Assembly (NCBI GenBank): GCA_964017195.1
Contig: CAXHKT010000177.1
Coordinates: forward strand, 186,001-250,000
Direction of reading: 5' to 3'
Length of the DNA stretch: 64,000 nt
Source: Siderastrea radians
Taxonomy: Eukaryota; Cnidaria; Anthozoa; Scleractinia; Rhizangiidae
In this document: piece by piece, positions 20,945 through 32,000 of the stretch
Position numbering within the stretch: position 1 is the stretch's first letter
How the letters are laid out: every line of letters begins with the position of its first letter
Notes under the pieces: generated by a model
Told to the model about the DNA's origin: nothing
The model's database searches: none
What the model saw: the letters and a program-made list of their open reading frames with translations, nothing else
Translations under genes and position numbers: made by a program

Positions 20945-23679
20945 TTGTGTAGAAAGTCTGCGATTTTGTCGATAAGGTGGAAAAAACCCCCATTTTGGGG
21001 CCTTCCCTCAGGCCCCAAAAAACTCAAAAAGCTAACTGGCGCTCTCGACTGCATGCACTAAGCTCCCAAATGCATTCAATCCCTTTGGGACCATCCGAAA
21101 AAAATTCCTTTTGTGCAAAAGAACAAAGAAAGCGCCATATGTGCGATCCTTAGGGAAAAAACCCCATTTTGGGGCATTCCCAGAGGCTCAAAAAGGTGTT
21201 CTTATCTGCGCAATCTGTCCGCGCAAGGCTGCGCACTGGCCCAATAATAATGCAAATCCCTCGGGGCTATCAGAAAAAACAGTTTATTGTGTAGAAAGTC
21301 TGCGATTTTGTCGATAAGGTGGAAAAAACCCCCATTTTGGGGCCTTCCCTCAGGCCCCAAAAAGCTCAAAAAGCTAACTGGCGCTCTCGGCTGCATGCAC
21401 AAAGCTCCCAAATGCATTCAATCCCTTTGGGACCATCCGAAAAAAATTCCTTTTGTGCAAAAGTACAAAGAAAGCGCGATATGTGCGATCTTTAGGGAAA
21501 AAACCCCATTTTGGGGCATTCCCAGAGGCTCAAAATGGTGTTCTTATCTGCGCAATCTGTCTGCGCAAGGCTGCGCACTTGTCCAATAATAATGCAAATC
21601 CCTCGGGGCTATCAGAAAAAACAGTTTATTGTGTAGAAAGTCTGCGATTTTGTCGATAAGGTGGAAAAAACCCCCATTTTGGGGCCTTCCCTCAGGCCCC
21701 AAAAAGCTCAAAAAGCTAACTGGCGCTCTCGGCTGCATGCACAAAGCTCCCAAATGCATTCAATCCCTTTGGGACCATCCGAAAAAAATTCCTTTTGTGC
21801 AAAAGTACAAAGAAAGCGCGATATGTGCGATCCTTAGGGAAAAAAACCCATTTTGGGGCATTCCCAGAGGATCAAAAAGGTGTTCTTATCTGCGCAATCT
21901 GTCTGCGCAAGGCTGCGCACTGGCCCAATAATAATGCAAATCCCTCGGGGCTATCAGAAAAAACAGTTTATTGTGTAGAAAGTCTGCGATTTTGTCGATA
22001 AGGTGGAAAAACCCCCATTTTGAGGCCTTTCCTCAGGCCCCAAAAAGCTCAAAAAGCTAACTGGCGCTCTCGGCTGCATGCACAAAGCTCCCAAATGCAT
22101 TCAATCCCTTTGGGACCATCCGAAAAAAATTCCTTTTGTGCAAAAGTACAAAGAAAGCGCGATATGTGCGATCCTTAGGGAAAAAACCCCATTTTGGGGC
22201 ATTCCCAGAGGCTCAAAAGAGTGTTCTTATCTGCGCAATCTGTCTGCGCAAGGCTGCGCACTGGTCCAATAATAATGCAAATCCCCCGGGGCTATCAGAA
22301 AAAACAGTTTATTGTGTAGAAAGTCTGCGATTTTGTCGATAAGGTGGAAAAAAACCCGATTTTGGGGCCTTCCCTCAGGCCCCAAAAAGCTCAAAAAGCT
22401 AACTGGCGCTCTCGGCTGCATGCACAAAGCTCCCAAATGCATTCAATCCCTTTGGGACCATCCGAAAAAAATTCCTTTTGTGCAAAAGAACAAAGAAAGC
22501 GCGATATGTGCGATCCTTAGGGAAAAAACCCCATTTTGGGGCATTCCCAGAGGCTCAAAAAGGTGTTCTTATCTGCGCAATCTGTCTGCGCAAGGCTGCG
22601 CACTGGCCCAATACTAATGCAAATCCCTCGGGGCTATCAGTAAAAACAGTTTATTGTGTAGAAAGTCTGCGATTTTGTCGATAAGGTGAAAAAAACACCC
22701 ATTTTGGGGCCTTCCCTCAGGCCCCAAAAAGCTCAAAAAGCTAACTGGCGCTCTCGGCTGCATGCACAAAGCTCCCAAATGCATTCAATCCCTTTGGGAC
22801 CATCCGAAAAAAATTCCTTTTGTGCAAAAGTACAAAGAAAGCGCCATATGTGCGATCCTTAGGGAAAAAACCCCATTTTGGGGCATTCCCAGAGGCTCAA
22901 AAAGGTGTTCTTATCTGCGCAATCTGTCTGCGCAAGGCTGCGCACTGGCCCAATAATAATGCAAATCCCTCGGGGCTATCAGAAAAAACAGTTTATTGTG
23001 TAGAAAGTCTGCGATTTTGTCGATAAGGTGGAAAAAACCCCCATTTTGGGGCCTTCCCTCAGGCCCCAAAAAACTCAAAAAGCTAACTGGCGCTCTCGAC
23101 TGCATGCACTAAGCTCCCAAATGCATTCAATCCCTTTGGGACCATCCGAAAAAAATTCCTTTTGTGCAAAAGAACAAAGAAAGCGCCATATGTGCGATCC
23201 TTAGGGAAAAAACCCCATTTTGGGGCATTCCCAGAGGCTCAAAAAGGTGTTCTTATCTGCGCAATCTGTCCGCGCAAGGCTGCGCACTGGCCCAATAATA
23301 ATGCAAATCCCTCGGGGCTATCAGAAAAAACAGTTTATTGTGTAGAAAGTCTGCGATTTTGTCGATAAGGTGGAAAAAACCCCCATTTTGGGGCCTTCCC
23401 TCAGGCCCCAAAAAGCTCAAAAAGCTAACTGGCGCTCTCGGCTGCATGCACAAAGCTCCCAAATGCATTCAATCCCTTTGGGACCATCCGAAAAAAATTC
23501 CTTTTGTGCAAAAGTACAAAGAAAGCGCGATATGTGCGATCTTTAGGGAAAAAACCCCATTTTGGGGCATTCCCAGAGGCTCAAAATGGTGTTCTTATCT
23601 GCGCAATCTGTCTGCGCAAGGCTGCGCACTTGTCCAATAATAATGCAAATCCCTCGGGGCTATCAGAAAAAACAGTTTA
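20945..23679 (+). repeat. Monomers 62-69, part of a second 6-mer duplication (~2,052 bp)
   Basis: Copies start at 20945, 21287, 21629, 21971, 22312, 22654, 22996 and 23338. The six copies starting at 19576 (58-63) match the six starting at 21629 (64-69), with offsets of 2,053 bp, then 2,051 bp for the last two. Copies 63 and 69 share GCGATCTTTAGGG, found nowhere else. Copies 64-68 are nearer to 31-35, sharing GGTGAAAAAAACACCC and CAGGCCCC, than to 58-62. The block is therefore a patchwork of two sources. Confidence 0.9.
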
Positions 23680-26074
23680 TTGTGTAGAAAGTCTGCGATT
23701 TTGTCGATAAGGTGGAAAAAAACCCCATTTTGGGGCCTTCCCTCAGGCCGCAAAAAGCTCAAAAAGCTAACTGGCGCTCTCGGCTGCATGCACAAAGCTC
23801 CCAAATGCATTCAATCCCTTTGGGACCATCCGAAAAAAATTCCTTTTGTGCAAAAGTACAAAGAAAGCGCGATATGTGCGATCCTTAGGGAAAAAACCCC
23901 ATTTTGGGGCATTCCCAGAGGCTCAAAAAGGTGTTCTTATCTGCGCAATCTGTCTGCGCAAGGCTGCGCACTGGCCCAATAATAATGCAAATCACTCGGG
24001 GCTATCAGAAAAAACAGTTTATTGTGTAGAAAGTCTGCGATTTTGTCGATAAGGTGGAAAAAAAAACCCATTTTGGGGCCTTCCCTCAGGCCCCAAAAAG
24101 CTCAAAAAGCTAACTGTCGCTCTCGGCTGCATGCACAAAGCTCCCAAATGCATTCAATCCCTTTGGGACCATCCGAAAAAAATTCCTTTTGTGCAACAGT
24201 ACAAAGAATGCGCGATATGTGCGATCCTTAGGGAAAAAACCCCATTTTGGGGCATTCCCAGAGGCTCAAAAAGGTGTTCTTATCTGCGCAATCTGTCTGC
24301 GCAAGGCTGCGCACTGGCCCAATAATAATGCAAATCCCTCGGGGCTATCAGAAAAAACAGTTTATTGTGTAGAAAGTCTGCGATTTTGTCGATAAGGTGG
24401 AAAAAACCCCCATTTTGGGGCCTTCCCTCAGGCCCCAAAAAGCTCAAAAAGCTAACTGGCGCTCTCGGCTGCATGCACAAAGCTCCCAAATGCATTCAAT
24501 CCCTTTGGGACCATCCGAAAAAAATTCCTTTTGTGCAAAAGAACAAAGAAAGCGCGATATGTGCGATCCTTAGGGAAAAAACCCCATTTTGGGGCATTCC
24601 CAGAGGCTCAAAAAGGTGTTCTTATCTGCGCAATCTGTCTGCGCAAGGCTGCGCACTGGCCCAATAATAATGCAAATCCCTCGGGGCTATCAGTAAAAAC
24701 AGTTTATTGTGTAGAAAGTCTGCGATTTTGTCGATAAGGTGGAAAAAACCCCCATTTTGGGGCCTTCCCTCAGGCCCCAAAAAGCTCAAAAAGCTAACTG
24801 GCGCTCTCGGCTGCATGCACAAAGCTCCCAAATGCATTCAATCCCTTTGGGACCATCCGAAAAAAATTCCTTTTGTGCAAAAGTACAAAGAAAGAGCCAT
24901 ATGTGCGATCCTTAGGGAAAAAACCCCATTTTGGGGCATTCCCAGAGGCTCAAAAAGGTGTTCTTATCTGCGCAATCTGTCTGCGCAAGGCTGCGCACTG
25001 GCCCAATAATAATGCAAATCCCTCGGGGCTATCAGAAAAAACAGTTTATTGTGTAGAAAGTCTGCGATTTTGTCGATAAGGTGGAAAAAACCCCGATTTT
25101 GGGGCCTTCCCTCAGGCCCCAAAAAGCTCAAAAAGCTAACTGGCGCTCTCGGCTGCATGCACAAAGCTCCCAAATGCATTCAATCCCTTTGGGACCATCC
25201 GAAAAAAATTCCTTTTGTGCAAAAGCACAAAGAAAGCGCCATATGTGCGATCCTTAGGGAAAAAACCCCATTTTGGGGCATTCCCAGAGGCTCAAAAAGG
25301 TGTTCTTATCTGCGCAATCTGTCTGCGCAAGGCTGCGCACTGGCCCAATAATAATGCAAATCCCTCGGGGCTATCAGAAAAAACAGTTTATTGTGTAGAA
25401 AGTCTGCGATTTTGTCGATAAGGTGGAAAAAACCCCCATTTTGGGGCCTTCCCTCAGGCCCCAAAAAGCTCAAAAAGCTAACTGGCGCTCTCGGCTGCAT
25501 GCACAAAGCTCCCAAATGCATTCAATCCCTTTGGGACCATCCGAAAAAAATTCCTTTTGTGCAAAAGTACAAAGAAAGCGCGATATGTGCGATCCTTAGG
25601 GAAAAAACCCCATTTTGGGGCATTCCCAGAGGATCAAAAAGGTGTTCTTATCTGCGCAATCTGTCTGCGCAAGGCTGCGCACTGGCCCAATAATAATGCA
25701 AATCCCTCGGGGCTATCAGAAAAAACAGTTTATTGTGTAGAAAGTCTGCGATTTTGTCGATAAGGTGGAAAAAACCCCCATTTTGAGGCCTTTCCTCAGG
25801 CCCCAAAAAGCTCAAAAAGCTAACTGGCGCTCTCGGCTGCATGCACAAAGCTCCCAAATGCATTCAATCCCTTTGGGACCATCCGAAAAAAATTCCTTTT
25901 GTGCAAAAGTACAAAGAAAGCGCGATATGTGCGATCCTTAGGGAAAAAACCCCATTTTGGGGCATTCCCAGAGGCTCAAAAGAGTGTTCTTATCTGCGCA
26001 ATCTGTCTGCGCAAGGCTGCGCACTGGTCCAATAATAATGCAAATCCCCCGGGGCTATCAGAAAAAACAGTTTA
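21629..26074 (+). repeat. Recopied 4.4-kb segment (13 monomers), source 10343-14788, offset 11,286 bp
   Basis: Thirteen monomers starting at 10343, 10685, 11026, 11368, 11710, 12052, 12394, 12736, 13079, 13421, 13763, 14105 and 14447 reappear in order at 21629 through 25733. Every offset is exactly 11,286 bp, or 33 x 342. Shared rare variants include CAGGCCGCAAAAAGC, GTGCAACAG and AAAGAGCCATATG. Differences are few: GCGATCTTTAGGG only in the right copy; AAAGCTTCC with ATGGATTC and CCAAAGAGCTC only in the left copy. The match stops in the next monomer: 14789 has the short A tract, while 26075 is C-type. Confidence 0.92.
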
Positions 26075-29000
26075 TTGTGTAGAAAGTCTGCGATTTTGTC
26101 GATAAGGTGGAAAAAACCCCGATTTTGGGGCCTTCCCTCAGGCCCCAAAAAGCTCAAAAAGCTAACTGGCGCTCTCGGCTGCATGCACAAAGCTCCCAAA
26201 TGCATTCAATCCCTTTGGGACCATCCGAAAAAAATTCCTTTTGTGCAAAAGCACAAAGAAAGCGCCATATGTGCGATCCTTAGGGAAAAAACCCCATTTT
26301 GGGGCATTCCCAGAGGCTCAAAAAGGTGTTCTTATCTGCGCAATCTGTCTGCGCAAGGCTGCGCACTGGCCCAATAATAATGCAAATCCCTCGGGGCTAT
26401 CAGAAAAAACAGTTTATTGTGTAGAAAGTCTGCGATTTTGTCGATAAGGTGGAAAAAACCCCCATTTTGGGGCCTTCCCTCAGGCCCCAAAAAGCTCAAA
26501 AAGCTAACTGGCGCTCTCGGCTGCATGCACAAAGCTCCCAAATGCATTCAATCCCTTTGGGACCATCCGAAAAAAATTCCTTTTGTGCAAAAGTACAAAG
26601 AAAGCGCGATATGTGCGATCCTTAGGGAAAAAACCCCATTTTGGGGCATTCCCAGAGGCTCAAAAAGGTGTTCTTATCTGCGCAATCTGTCTGCGCAAGG
26701 CTGCGCACTGGCCCAATAATAATGCAAATCACTCGGGGCTATCAGAAAAAACAGTTTATTGTGTAGAAAGTCTGCGATTTTGTCGATAAGGTGGAAAAAA
26801 ACCCCCATTTTGGGGCCTTCCCTCAGGCCCCAAAAAGCTCAAAAAGCTAACTGGCGCTCTCGGCTGCATGCACAAAGCTCCCAAATGCATTTAATCCCTT
26901 TGGGACCATCCGAAAAAAATTCTTTTTGTGCAAAAGAACAAAGAAAGCGCGATATGTGCGATCCTTAGGGAAAAAACCTCATTTTGGGGCATTCCCAGAG
27001 GCTCAAAAAGGTGTTCTTATCTGCGCAATCTGTCTGCGCAAGGCTGCGCACTGGCCCAATAATAATGCAAATCCCTCGGGGCTATCAGAAAAAACAGTTT
27101 ATTGTGTAGAAAGTCTGCGATTTTGTCGATAAGGTGGAAAAAACCCCCATTTTGGGGGGCCTTCCCTCAGGTCCCAAAAAGCTCAAAAAGCTAACTGGCG
27201 CTCTCGGCTGCATGCACAAAGCTCCCAAATGCATTCAATCCCTTTGGGACCATCCGAAAAAAATTCCTTTTGTGCAAAAGAACAAAGAAAGCGCGATATG
27301 TGCGATCCTTAGGGAAAAAACCCCATTTTGGGGCATTCCCAGAGGCTCAAAAAGGTGTTCTTATCTGCGCAATCTGTCTGCGCAAGGCTGCGCACTGGCC
27401 CAATAATAATGCAAATCCCTCGGGGCTATCAGAAAAAACAGTTTATTGTGTAGAAAGTCTGCGATTTTGTCGATAAGGTGGAAAAAACCCCGATTTTGGG
27501 GCCTTCCCTCAGGCCCCAAAAAGCTCAAAAAGCTAACTGGCGCTCTCGGCTGCATGCACAAAGCTCCCAAATGCATTCAATCCCTTTGGGACCATCCGAA
27601 AAAAATTCCTTTTGTGCAAAAGCACAAAGAAAGCGCCATATGTGCGATCCTTAGGGAAAAAACCCCATTTTGGGGCATTCCCAGAGGCTCAAAAAGGTGT
27701 TCTTATCTGCGCAATCTGTCTGCGCAAGGCTGCGCACTGGCCCAATAATAATGCAAATCCCTCGGGGCTATCAGAAAAAACAGTTTATTGTGTAGAAAGT
27801 CTGCGATTTTGTCGATAAGGTGGAAAAAACCCCCATTTTGGGGCCTTCCCTCAGGCCCCAAAAAGCTCAAAAAGCTAACTGGCGCTCTCGGCTGCATGCA
27901 CAAAGCTCCCAAATGCATTCAATCCCTTTGGGACCATCCGAAAAAAATTCCTTTTGTGCAAAAGTACAAAGAAAGCGCGATATGTGCGATCCTTAGGGAA
28001 AAAACCCCATTTTGGGGCATTCCCAGAGGATCAAAAAGGTGTTCTTATCTGCGCAATCTGTCTGCGCAAGGCTGCGCACTGGCCCAATAATAATGCAAAT
28101 CCCTCGGGGCTATCAGAAAAAACAGTTTATTGTGTAGAAAGTCTGCGATTTTGTCGATAAGGTGGAAAAAACCCCCATTTTGAGGCCTTTCCTCAGGCCC
28201 CAAAAAGCTCAAAAAGCTAACTGGCGCTCTCGGCTGCATGCACAAAGCTCCCAAATGCATTCAATCCCTTTGGGACCATCCGAAAAAAATTCCTTTTGTG
28301 CAAAAGTACAAAGAAAGCGCGATATGTGCGATCCTTAGGGAAAAAACCCCATTTTGGGGCATTCCCAGAGGCTCAAAAGAGTGTTCTTATCTGCGCAATC
28401 TGTCTGCGCAAGGCTGCGCACTGGTCCAATAATAATGCAAATCCCCCGGGGCTATCAGAAAAAACAGTTTATTGTGTAGAAAGTCTGCGATTTTGTCGAT
28501 AAGGTGGAAAAAACCCCGATTTTGGGGCCTTCCCTCAGGCCCCAAAAAGCTCAAAAAGCTAACTGGCGCTCTCGGCTGCATGCACAAAGCTCCCAAATGC
28601 ATTCAATCCCTTTGGGACCATCCGAAAAAATTCCTTTTGTGCAAAAGAACAAAGAAAGCGCGATATGTGCGATCCTTAGGGAAAAAACCCCATTTTGGGG
28701 CATTCCCAGAGGCTCAAAAAGGTGTTGTTATCTGCGCAATCTGTCTGCGCAAGGCTGCGCACTGGCCCAATAATAATGCAAATCCCTCGGGGCTATCAGA
28801 AAAAACAGTTTATTGTGTAGAAAGTCTGCGATTTTGTCGATAAGGTGGAAAAAAACCCCATTTTGGGGCCTTCCCTCAGGCCCCAAAAAGCTCTAAAAGC
28901 TAACTGGCGCTCTCGGCTGCATGCACAAAGCTCCCAAATGCATTCAATCCCTTTGGGACCATCCGAAAAAAATTCCTTTTGTGCAAAAGTACAAAGAAAG

Positions 29001-32000
29001 CGCGATATGTGCGATCCTTAGGGAAAAAACCCCATTTTGGGGCATTCCCAGAGGCTCAAAAAGGTGTTCTTATCTGCGCAATCTGTCTGCGCAAGGCTGC
29101 GCACTGGCCCAATAATAATGCAAATCACTCGGGGCTATCAGAAAAAACAGTTTATTGTGTAGAAAGTCTGCGATTTTGTCGATAAGGTGGAAAAAAACCC
29201 CCATTTTGGGGCCTTCCCTCAGGCCCCAAAAAGCTCAAAAAGCTAACTGGCGCTCTTGGCTGCATGCACAAAGCTCCCAAATGCATTTAATCCCTTTGGG
29301 ACCATCCGAAAAAAATTCTTTTTGTGCAAGAACAAAGAAAGCGCGATATGTGCGATCCTTAGGGAAAAAACCTCATTTTGGGGCATTCCCAGAGGCTCAA
29401 AAAGGTGTTCTTATCTGCGCAATCTGTCTGCGCAAGGCTGCGCACTGGCCCAATAATAATGCAAATCCCTCGGGGCTATCAGAAAAAACAGTTTATTGTG
29501 TAGAAAGTCTGCGATTTTGTCGATAAGGTGGAAAAAACCCCCATTTTGGGGGGCCTTCCCTCAGGTCCCAAAAAGCTCAAAAAGCTAACTGGCGCTCTCG
29601 GCTGCATGCACAAAGCTCCCAAATGCATTCAATCCCTTTGGGACCATCCGAAAAAAATTCCTTTTGTGCAAAAGAACAAAGAAAGCGCGATATGTGCGAT
29701 CCTTAGGGAAAAAACCCCATTTTGGGGCATTCCCAGAGGCTCAAAAAGGTGTTCTTATCTGCGCAATCTGTCTGCGCAAGGCTGCGCACTGGCCCAATAA
29801 TAATGCAAATCCCTCGGGGCTATCAGTAAAAACAGTTTATTGTGTAGAAAGTCTGCGATTTTGTCGATAAGGTGGAAAAAACCCCCATTTTGGGGCCTTC
29901 CCTCAGGCCCCAAAAAGCTCAAAAAGCTAACTGGCGCTCTCGGCTGCATGCACAAAGCTCCCAAATGCATTCAATCCCTTTGGGACCATCCGAAAAAAAT
30001 TCCTTTTGTGCAAAAGCACAAAGAAAGCGCCATATGTGCGATCCTTAGGGAAAAAACCCCATTTTGGGGCATTCCCAGAGGCTCAAAAAGGTGTTCTTAT
30101 CTGCGCAATCTGTCTGCGCAAGGCTGCGCACTGGCCCAATAATAATGCAAATCCCTCGGGGCTATCAGAAAAAACAGTTTATTGTGTAGAAAGTCTGCGA
30201 TTTTGTCGATAAGGTGGAAAAAACCCCCATTTTGGGGCCTTCCCTCAGGCCCCAAAAAGCTCAAAAAGCTAACTGGCGCTCTCGGCTGCATGCACAAAGC
30301 TCCCAAATGCATTCAATCCCTTTGGGACCATCCGAAAAAAATTCCTTTTGTGCAAAAGTACAAAGAAAGCGCGATATGTGCGATCCTTAGGGAAAAAACC
30401 CCATTTTGGGGCATTCCCAGAGGATCAAAAAGGTGTTCTTATCTGCGCAATCTGTCTGCGCAAGGCTGCGCACTGGCCCAATAATAATGCAAATCCCTCG
30501 GGGCTATCAGAAAAAACAGTTTATTGTGTAGAAAGTCTGCGATTTTGTCGATAAGGTGGAAAAAACCCCCATTTTGAGGCCTTTCCTCAGGCCCCAAAAA
30601 GCTCAAAAAGCTAACTGGCGCTCTCGGCTGCATGCACAAAGCTCCCAAATGCATTCAATCCCTTTGGGACCATCCGAAAAAAATTCCTTTTGTGCAAAAG
30701 TACAAAGAAAGCGCGATATGTGCGATCCTTAGGGAAAAAACCCCATTTTGGGGCATTCCCAGAGGCTCAAAAGAGTGTTCTTATCTGCGCAATCTGTCTG
30801 CGCAAGGCTGCGCACTGGTCCAATAATAATGCAAATCCCCCGGGGCTATCAGAAAAAACAGTTTATTGTGTAGAAAGTCTGCGATTTTGTCGATAAGGTG
30901 GAAAAAACCCCGATTTTGGGGCCTTCCCTCAGGCCCCAAAAAGCTCAAAAAGCTAACTGGCGCTCTCGGCTGCATGCACAAAGCTCCCAAATGCATTCAA
31001 TCCCTTTGGGACCATCCGAAAAAAATTCCTTTTGTGCAAAAGCACAAAGAAAGCGCCATATGTGCGATCCTTAGGGAAAAAACCCCATTTTGGGGCATTC
31101 CCAGAGGCTCAAAAAGGTGTTCTTATCTGCGCAATCTGTCTGCGCAAGGCTGCGCACTGGCCCAATAATAATGCAAATCCCTCGGGGCTATCAGAAAAAA
31201 CAGTTTATTGTGTAGAAAGTCTGCGATTTTGTCGATAAGGTGGAAAAAACCCCCATTTTGGGGCCTTCCCTCAGGCCCCAAAAAGCTCAAAAAGCTAACT
31301 GGCGCTCTCGGCTGCATGCACAAAGCTCCCAAATGCATTCAATCCCTTTGGGACCATCCGAAAAAAATTCCTTTTGTGCAAAAGTACAAAGAAAGCGCGA
31401 TATGTGCGATCCTTAGGGAAAAAACCCCATTTTGGGGCATTCCCAGAGGCTCAAAAAGGTGTTCTTATCTGCGCAATCTGTCTGCGCAAGGCTGCGCACT
31501 GGCCCAATAATAATGCAAATCACTCGGGGCTATCAGAAAAAACAGTTTATTGTGTAGAAAGTCTGCGATTTTGTCGATAAGGTGGAAAAAAAACCCCATT
31601 TTGGGGCCTTCCCTCAGGCCCCAAAAAGCTCAAAAAGCTAACTGGCGCTCTCGGCTGCATGCACAAAGCTCCCAAATGCATTTAATCCCTTTGGGACCAT
31701 CCGAAAAAAATTCTTTTTGTGCAAAAGAACAAAGAAAGCGCGATATGTGCGATCCTTAGGGAAAAAACCTCATTTTGGGGCATTCCCAGAGGCTCAAAAA
31801 GGTGTTCTTATCTGCGCAATCTGTCTGCGCAAGGCTGCGCACTGGCCCAATAATAATGCAAATCCCTCGGGGCTATCAGAAAAAACAGTTTATTGTGTAG
31901 AAAGTCTGCGATTTTGTCGATAAGGTGGAAAAAACCCCCATTTTGGGGGGCCTTCCCTCAGGTCCCAAAAAGCTCAAAAAGCTAACTGGCGCTCTCGGCT

